From: a bacterium | GTDB lineage: Bacteria; JAGOBX01 | Reading direction: 5' to 3' | NCBI GenBank assembly: GCA_029551925.1 | Contig: JAKPEO010000013.1 | Location: forward strand, 1 to 11,364 | Length of the DNA stretch: 11,364 bases | In this document: positions 6,952-11,364 of the stretch, in pieces | Layout: the number at the start of each line of letters is the position of its first letter | How positions within the stretch are numbered: the stretch's first letter is position 1 | The notes under the pieces: generated by a model | Told to the model about the DNA's origin: nothing | Seen by the model: only the letters and a program-made list of their open reading frames with translations | Database searches by the model: none | Made by a program: the position numbers and the translations under genes

Positions 6952-7770
6952 TTAGTTCAACTCCGCTAATAAATTATCGACTTGTTCTTTTGTTAATGAT
7001 TTTATATGACATAAAGAATCGGTTTCTAAAATCGGCACGCCTTTACCTTTGACTGTATCAGCGATTAACACTTTTGGCATTGAAATATCCGAAGTCTTTA
7101 AATCAATTAAAGTATCATAAACCTCTTTGATATTATGTCCATCTATTCTTTTTACATACCATTTAAAATTTTTAAATTTTTCTTCTAACGGTTCTAAGTC
7201 TATTATATTTTTACAATAATCAAGCATAGAAATTTTATTATTATCAATTATCAAAATTAAATTATTTATTTTATTATGTCCAGCAAACATTATTGCCTCC
7301 CAAACCGAGCCCTCGAATAGTTCGCCATCGCCAGATAAAACAAACACAAAACCATCATTTTTTTTCTTTTTCAATGCTAATGCTATACCGCAGCCAGTGC
7401 CGAGCCCTAAACCTAACGAACCGTTAGTAGTTTCAAACCCAGGGATATTGCAATCCGGTATTCCGCCGAGTAAAGCGTTTGGTTGACAAACTTTTTGCAA
7501 TTCTGTTTTATCAAAAAATCCTAAATCAGCGAGCAAAGGATACATTGCAATAGAGCCGTGCCCTTTACTTGAAATAAATCTATCGCGATTTTCGTTATTA
7601 ATATTTGCCGAATCAACTTTTAAAATTTTACCATAATATAGCGCAGTTAAAATTTCGATTGGCGATAACGACGAAGCGATTCGCGTCTCTGGCGCTAATG
7701 AATGTAACTTCAAAGTTTCTTTACGCAGCCATAAGGCGCGAGATTTTAAATAATCATAATCACATTTCAT
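6952..7770 (-). CDS. Transketolase, N-terminal (TPP diphosphate-binding) subunit
   Basis: This 272-residue protein is the first half of a split transketolase. Key segments are SSKGHGSIAMYPLLADLGFF (67-86), then TTNGSLGLGLGTGCGIALAL at 114-133, the TPP/metal motif starting SGDGELFEG at 146-154 (GDG 147-149) and ending at IIDNN (N177, N178), and DGHNIKEV in the later part. All residues expected for diphosphate and Mg binding are present, so it looks active. The ATG lies inside the end of the radical SAM gene (11-base overlap), implying coupled translation. The partner subunit starts one base after the TAA. Separate N and C genes of this kind are common in surface-polysaccharide clusters and in some anaerobes. 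Because this pair is embedded in the operon rather than next to pentose-phosphate genes, a dedicated pathway role is likely. Confidence 0.9.
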   Translation of the reverse strand: MKCDYDYLKSRALWLRKETLKLHSLAPETRIASSLSPIEILTALYYGKILKVDSANINNENRDRFISSKGHGSIAMYPLLADLGFFDKTELQKVCQPNALLGGIPDCNIPGFETTNGSLGLGLGTGCGIALALKKKKNDGFVFVLSGDGELFEGSVWEAIMFAGHNKINNLILIIDNNKISMLDYCKNIIDLEPLEEKFKNFKWYVKRIDGHNIKEVYDTLIDLKTSDISMPKVLIADTVKGKGVPILETDSLCHIKSLTKEQVDNLLAELN

Positions 7771-9262
7771 TTTCTAATAATTTCCTTTTTAATTTTATTT
7801 CGGTCATCCTATCTAAATGCGCAAGCGTTGTAGCGCCGAATTTATTTAAAATTAATTTTCTATAATTTTCATTTTGAAAATATTTATAAAATACGGTATC
7901 GCGAAATTTTAAAATTTCTTTTGCTGATAAATATCTGGACGGCAACGGTTTGGTTTCATAACTATGCTGCGAATAACCGAGCCAAGTATCCGGCAATAAC
8001 TCTTTTTTATTTGCAAATTCGTCATATAACTTTGAACCCGGATATGCCATTACTGTATAAAAATTTATAAATTCGCAATTAAGTTCTACTGCAAGATTAA
8101 AAGTATTTTGCATTGATTCGAGATTATCTTCTGGCAGCCCAAACATAAAATTGCCGATAATATTAATATCATTTGCTTTTATCATCTTGACAACTGTTTT
8201 TATATCAGCATTAATTTTTTTGCCGACTGCATTGCGAACGCGCGCATCCGCTGATTCAATACCGAGCGCCAGCCAATTAATCCCGGCTTTTTTCATTTTT
8301 GATAATAACTCTGATTTAATAGTATCTATCCGCGCATAAACCCAAATGTTCAAATCATAGTCGCGTTCAATAATTAAATCGCAAAATTTTTCTACGCGTT
8401 GTGATGATAAAACAAATAACTCATCGGCAAATCTGATATTTTTCACTTTATATTTTTTGACTAAAATATCAATCAAACTTATTACTTTATCTATTGACCA
8501 TTGTTTAATCCCCGGCTTGCCATAGACTGAATTTATACAACAATATGAACAATTATATTGACAGCCAAGCGAACTAAAAATCGAAATATACGGCGAACGC
8601 ACATCAGAAAAATTGGGTGTTTTGCTGTCTTTAAAATACTGAAAACAATGCCAGTTATGCGCGCGATAAAGATCGACATTTTCTAATAAATCCCAAGCAT
8701 AACCGGGCAATTCATCATCCAAATCTTTTTTCAAATCCGCGGATTTAAAAGTATATTCTATATCATCTTTTTTTCGATAATATAAATCTGGAATTTCTGT
8801 TATTTTTATTTTTCCAGTCAAATATTTTATTAATCCTAACGCCGCGTAAATGCCATTGTTTGCTAAAATAAAATCAGCGTTTGTTTCTTTAAAAGTTTGG
8901 CGCGGCAGCGCTGACGGATGCGTTCCGCCAATAGCGACTAAAATATCTTGATTATATTTTTTTATATCTAAAATTATTTTTATTGCGGCGGGCATTGATT
9001 GTGTTGACGCTGACGGATGATTGCCATAAACTAAAACAACGATTAATTTAGGATTATATTTTTTTTCTAATTCTTTTATTGTATCTATATCCCAGCCAAA
9101 TAAATTAGCATCATATATAGCCGCTGAAAAATCAAATCTACGAATTTTTTCTGCCATCAATAAAATCCAGATAGGCGCATCTATACCGCTAAATTCGTCT
9201 GCTAAATTTTGATAAATTTTTTTTTGATTTCCCGGATTAATAAATAAAATATCTAAATTCAA
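7760..9262 (-). CDS. B12-binding-domain radical SAM enzyme
   Basis: The 500-residue protein has a Rossmann-like cobalamin-binding N-terminal domain (about 1-150), with NPGNQKKIYQNLADEFSGID near the start and GNHPSAS...AIGGTHPSALP at 80-119. The radical SAM domain begins near 225, where SLGCQYNCSYC supplies the [4Fe-4S] ligands C234, C238 and C241. Later segments RFADELF, ALGIESA and MFGLPEDN are typical of this class, followed by a C-terminal extension of about 120 residues. No DxHxxG lower-ligand motif is evident, as is usual for this group. Family members include C-methyltransferases and other radical catalysts; the reaction here is unknown, and a sugar or lipid substrate is an inference from context. 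The frame starts with TTG (9260-9262), chosen because GGAG at 9271-9274 lies 8 bases upstream and no in-frame ATG fits. Its TGA end overlaps the transketolase start. It follows the SDR gene by 56 bases. Confidence 0.88.
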   Translation of the reverse strand: MNLDILFINPGNQKKIYQNLADEFSGIDAPIWILLMAEKIRRFDFSAAIYDANLFGWDIDTIKELEKKYNPKLIVVLVYGNHPSASTQSMPAAIKIILDIKKYNQDILVAIGGTHPSALPRQTFKETNADFILANNGIYAALGLIKYLTGKIKITEIPDLYYRKKDDIEYTFKSADLKKDLDDELPGYAWDLLENVDLYRAHNWHCFQYFKDSKTPNFSDVRSPYISIFSSLGCQYNCSYCCINSVYGKPGIKQWSIDKVISLIDILVKKYKVKNIRFADELFVLSSQRVEKFCDLIIERDYDLNIWVYARIDTIKSELLSKMKKAGINWLALGIESADARVRNAVGKKINADIKTVVKMIKANDINIIGNFMFGLPEDNLESMQNTFNLAVELNCEFINFYTVMAYPGSKLYDEFANKKELLPDTWLGYSQHSYETKPLPSRYLSAKEILKFRDTVFYKYFQNENYRKLILNKFGATTLAHLDRMTEIKLKRKLLENEM

Positions 9263-9270
9263 ATTAATCG

Positions 9271-9274
9271 CTCC
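9271..9274 (-). promoter_or_regulatory. Ribosome binding site deciding a TTG start
   Basis: On the minus strand GGAG stands 8 bases before the TTG start of the radical SAM gene. An out-of-frame eight-codon frame (9259-9285, MKKMERLI then TGA) ends exactly on the TTG: its TGA shares two bases with the start codon (TTGA). The GGAG lies within this mini-frame. The arrangement could allow stop-start coupling or be chance. Confidence 0.55.
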
Positions 9275-9318
9275 ATTTTTTTCATTTTTTCAGTGATTTT
9301 TTTGGGGCTAACAAAATT

Positions 9319-10272
9319 TTATTGAAAATTTAGATATTGCATTTTTTTTAAATGTATAATTTTATAAGTTTTGATTAATTCTTTTATTCCAAATTCAAGT
9401 GAGTATTTTGGAATATAACCAGCTTTTTCAATTTTTTCGTTGCTAACAATATAATCACGTTTGTCAGGATCTTCGCCGATTTCTGCAACTGTAAAATGAA
9501 AATCAGGGATAAATTCTTTGATTTTTTCACAAAGTTCTTTTTTAGATAAATTCGCTGTTGACAGTCCTAAATTATAAATTTCATCTTTAAGTGCATCCCA
9601 ATTTTCTAATCCATAAATAAAAGCGCCGACTACATCGCGAATATGAATATAATTACGTTTTGCGTCTGCTTCGAATAATACAACAAATTTATCTTTTACG
9701 GCGCGATAAACAAAATCATTGACTAACAAATCAACGCGCATACGCGGCGAAGCGCCAAATACTGTTGCTAATCTAAACACAATATAATTGCCTGCCGCAA
9801 CAATTAATTTTTCAGCTTCAACTTTTAATCTGCCGTATAGCGAAATTGGATTTAACGGACTTTCTTCAGTACAAAATTTATCTTTTTCGCCGACACCGTA
9901 TCCGCTGTTTGTATTTGGATAAATAATTTTTTGAGATTGCTCGCGATATTTTAAAATCAATTTTATACCATCAACTATCACGCTTTGCGCTGACCATGGA
10001 TCTTTATGACATAATGGCGCGCCAGTCAAACACGCTAATGGAATTATAATACCAACGCGTTGAATATTTTTTTTTATTAAATTTTCGTCGCGGCAATCAC
10101 CAGATATAAACTCAAAATTATCTGAATAACAAAAATTTAATAACGTGCTCTGGTCATACATTAAATTATCTATTACTATTACTTTATAATCCTTTTTTAA
10201 AAGTTCTTCAATTAATATTGAGCCGATATATCCAGCGCCGCCGGTTATTAATACTGTTTTAGTTTCAGACAT
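9319..10272 (-). CDS. NAD(P)-dependent SDR epimerase/dehydratase-family sugar-nucleotide enzyme
   Basis: The 317-residue extended SDR has an intact cofactor loop, TGGAGYIGS at 10-18, and the YxxxK pair Y146/K150 in SLYGRLK. The segment at the usual catalytic Ser/Thr strand reads YPNTNSGYG (118-126). It lacks the Asp-Glu pair of 4,6-dehydratases (TDE), so epimerase or ketoreductase activity is more likely. PLACLTGAPLCHKDPWSAQS (78-97) and DPDKRDYIVSN (268-278) mark a particular SDR subfamily that I associate with polysaccharide clusters; its reaction is unknown to me. It is the first gene of the minus-strand operon. AGG lies 6 bases before the ATG, and its own promoter region is shared with the divergent AAA-ATPase gene. 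A plausible role is reducing or epimerising the keto sugar made by the downstream enzymes. Confidence 0.85.
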   Translation of the reverse strand: MSETKTVLITGGAGYIGSILIEELLKKDYKVIVIDNLMYDQSTLLNFCYSDNFEFISGDCRDENLIKKNIQRVGIIIPLACLTGAPLCHKDPWSAQSVIVDGIKLILKYREQSQKIIYPNTNSGYGVGEKDKFCTEESPLNPISLYGRLKVEAEKLIVAAGNYIVFRLATVFGASPRMRVDLLVNDFVYRAVKDKFVVLFEADAKRNYIHIRDVVGAFIYGLENWDALKDEIYNLGLSTANLSKKELCEKIKEFIPDFHFTVAEIGEDPDKRDYIVSNEKIEKAGYIPKYSLEFGIKELIKTYKIIHLKKMQYLNFQ

Positions 10273-10304
10273 TTACTACCTAATTTTACATATATTTTTT
10301 TATA

Positions 10305-10332
10305 ATAATATAATGTTTTTTTTAAAAAACAA
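10305..10332 (-). promoter_or_regulatory. Weak candidate promoter for the minus-strand sugar operon
   Basis: Reading the minus strand, TTGTTT (10332-10327), a 16-base spacer and TATTAT (10310-10305) lie about 33 bases ahead of the SDR start codon. The -10 box matches 5 of 6 positions but the -35 only 3 of 6, and the region is so AT-rich that chance matches are common. The operon must start near here because the next upstream gene is divergent. Confidence 0.25.
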
Positions 10333-10404
10333 TTAATTTTTGCAACATAATTTTGTTATTTTGTTAGATTCGGAAGAGTAAAATTGCAATCACATTTTTT
10401 TTAA

Positions 10405-10433
10405 TTGACTTTGATTATTGAAGTTTATAAAAT
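10405..10433 (+). promoter_or_regulatory. Sigma-70-like promoter abutting the AAA-ATPase gene
   Basis: TTGACT (10405-10410), a 17-base spacer and TAAAAT (10428-10433) make a 5/6 plus 5/6 match with ideal spacing. The ATG at 10442 is only 8 bases beyond the -10 box, and no Shine-Dalgarno sequence is visible. A transcript from here would therefore have almost no leader. Confidence 0.45.
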
Positions 10434-10441
10434 AATTAAAT

Positions 10442-11364
10442 ATGAAAAAACTACCGATAGGCAAAAAGGATTTTAAAAATTTAATAGAAGATAATTGCCT
10501 TTATATAGATAAAACAGAATATTTATATAAACTGATTACCGAAGGTTATTATTATTTTCTCTCGCGGCCGCGTAGGTTCGGCAAATCGCTGATGGTGTCA
10601 ACGCTTGAAAATATATTCAGCGGCAATAAAGAATTATTTCAAGGATTATATATTTACGATAAATGGCATTTTAAAAAATATCCGATAATAAAAATTGATT
10701 TTAATGAGATAAAGAAAGATACGCCGATTATGTTAGAAAAAAGTTTAATCGAGCGTTTGCAAGAAATTTATATTGAAAACAATTTAAAATATGAAGCCGA
10801 GACATATAAAAGCGGATTTTCGAAATTAATTAAACAACTTGGTGAAAAAACAAAAGTAGTAATCTTAATCGACGAATATGACAAACCGATAATAGACACA
10901 TTAACAGATTTAGAGGTCTGCAAACAAAATCGCGAGATATTAAAAACTTTTTACGGCACAATCAAAGCGCTTGATGAATATATCCAATTTTGTTTATTAA
11001 CCGGCGTGACAAAGTTTTCAAAGACTTCGATATTTTCAGATTTGAATAATCTTAATGATATAAGTTTAAATGTAAAATATAATTCAATACTTGGCTATAC
11101 GCAAGAAGAGTTTGAAAAATATTTTGAAGAATATATAAAAGATTGCTGTTTAGTAAAAGGTTATGAGCGTTCGGAATTAATAAAAAAAATCAAGCGCTGG
11201 TATAATGGCTATAATTTTTCAGGCGCAGATAATTTATATAATCCTTTTTCAATATTATTATTTTTTGATTCATATGAATTTAAAAATTATTGGTATGAGA
11301 CAGGCACGCCGACTTTTTTGTTAAATTTATTGTATGAAAAACAATATGATTTAAGCAATTTAGA
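10442..11364 (+). CDS. AAA-ATPase-like / PD-(D/E)XK nuclease family protein, N-terminal part (cut by window end)
   Basis: The frame from ATG 10442 stays open for 307 codons to the window edge. The start MKKLPIGKKDFKNLIEDNC, then YIDKTEYLYKLI, is the standard opening of AAA-ATPase-like proteins that carry a C-terminal PD-(D/E)XK domain. FLSRPRRFGKSL (39-50) is the modified Walker A region, and VVILIDEYDKPI (139-150) holds the Walker B acidic residues. LLTGVTKFSK is the sensor-like segment, followed by RWYNGYNF and NPFSILLFF. It should continue past the window to a nuclease-like domain resembling the one at 2-289. These proteins are widespread and multicopy in some anaerobes and symbionts; a defence or mobile role is often suspected but unproven. 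It is divergent from the sugar operon and preceded by a close promoter. Confidence 0.9.
   Translation, partial: MKKLPIGKKDFKNLIEDNCLYIDKTEYLYKLITEGYYYFLSRPRRFGKSLMVSTLENIFSGNKELFQGLYIYDKWHFKKYPIIKIDFNEIKKDTPIMLEKSLIERLQEIYIENNLKYEAETYKSGFSKLIKQLGEKTKVVILIDEYDKPIIDTLTDLEVCKQNREILKTFYGTIKALDEYIQFCLLTGVTKFSKTSIFSDLNNLNDISLNVKYNSILGYTQEEFEKYFEEYIKDCCLVKGYERSELIKKIKRWYNGYNFSGADNLYNPFSILLFFDSYEFKNYWYETGTPTFLLNLLYEKQYDLSNL

Noticed and set aside
9319-10272. Assigning the missing 4,6-dehydratase role to this SDR.
   Set aside because: The catalytic strand reads NTNSGYG without the Asp-Glu pair of 4,6-dehydratases.
1-11364. Insertion of the whole sugar operon into a single AAA-ATPase gene.
   Set aside because: On the plus strand the left piece is the C-terminus and the right piece an N-terminus with its own promoter. 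A disrupted single gene would show the opposite order.
1-11364. tRNA, rRNA, riboswitch, CRISPR array or insertion sequence.
   Set aside because: I saw no cloverleaf with CCA-type ends, no spaced direct repeats, no transposase coding sequence and no terminal inverted repeats.

Overview
This is an AT-rich bacterial window, probably from a Gram-negative organism with a heptose-containing surface glycan. Its core is an eight-gene nucleotide-sugar operon on the minus strand, about 2137-10272. Degenerating glycan genes lie on one side of it, and two same-strand members of an AAA-ATPase/PD-(D/E)XK protein family flank the whole region. Abundance of that family together with decaying surface-sugar genes suits host-associated or candidate-phylum lineages, but I cannot assign a taxon. 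The genetic code looks standard: TGA ends several intact genes.

Layout. 2-289 (+): C-terminal end of an AAA-ATPase-like/PD-(D/E)XK protein. 290-2136 (+): a decayed strip with a short SAM-methyltransferase, a family 2 glycosyltransferase (GT2) interrupted by an in-frame TGA, a 30-codon N-terminal stub of a second GT2, and unrecognised remnants. 2137-10272 (-): the operon, in transcription order SDR epimerase/dehydratase, B12-binding radical SAM enzyme, transketolase N-terminal subunit, transketolase C-terminal subunit, GDP-fucose-synthase-like SDR, heptose-7-phosphate kinase (HddA type), DegT-family sugar 3-dehydratase-like enzyme with His in place of the PLP lysine, and heptose-1-phosphate guanylyltransferase (HddC type). 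Seven of the eight genes are within a few bases of each other or overlap. 10273-10441: divergent promoter region. 10442 to the window end (+): N-terminal part of another AAA-ATPase/PD-(D/E)XK protein.

How the genes may work together (inference). HddA and HddC point to GDP-D-glycero-D-manno-heptose. The His-type DegT enzyme suggests removal of the C3 hydroxyl from a 4-keto sugar. The split transketolase could either supply sedoheptulose-7-phosphate or attach a two-carbon branch to the keto sugar. The radical SAM/B12 enzyme could do C-methylation or another radical step, and the two SDR enzymes epimerise or reduce. The most interesting reading is a pathway for a deoxygenated, possibly carbon-branched GDP-heptose. 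GmhA, GmhB and a recognisable 4,6-dehydratase are absent here and would have to lie elsewhere.
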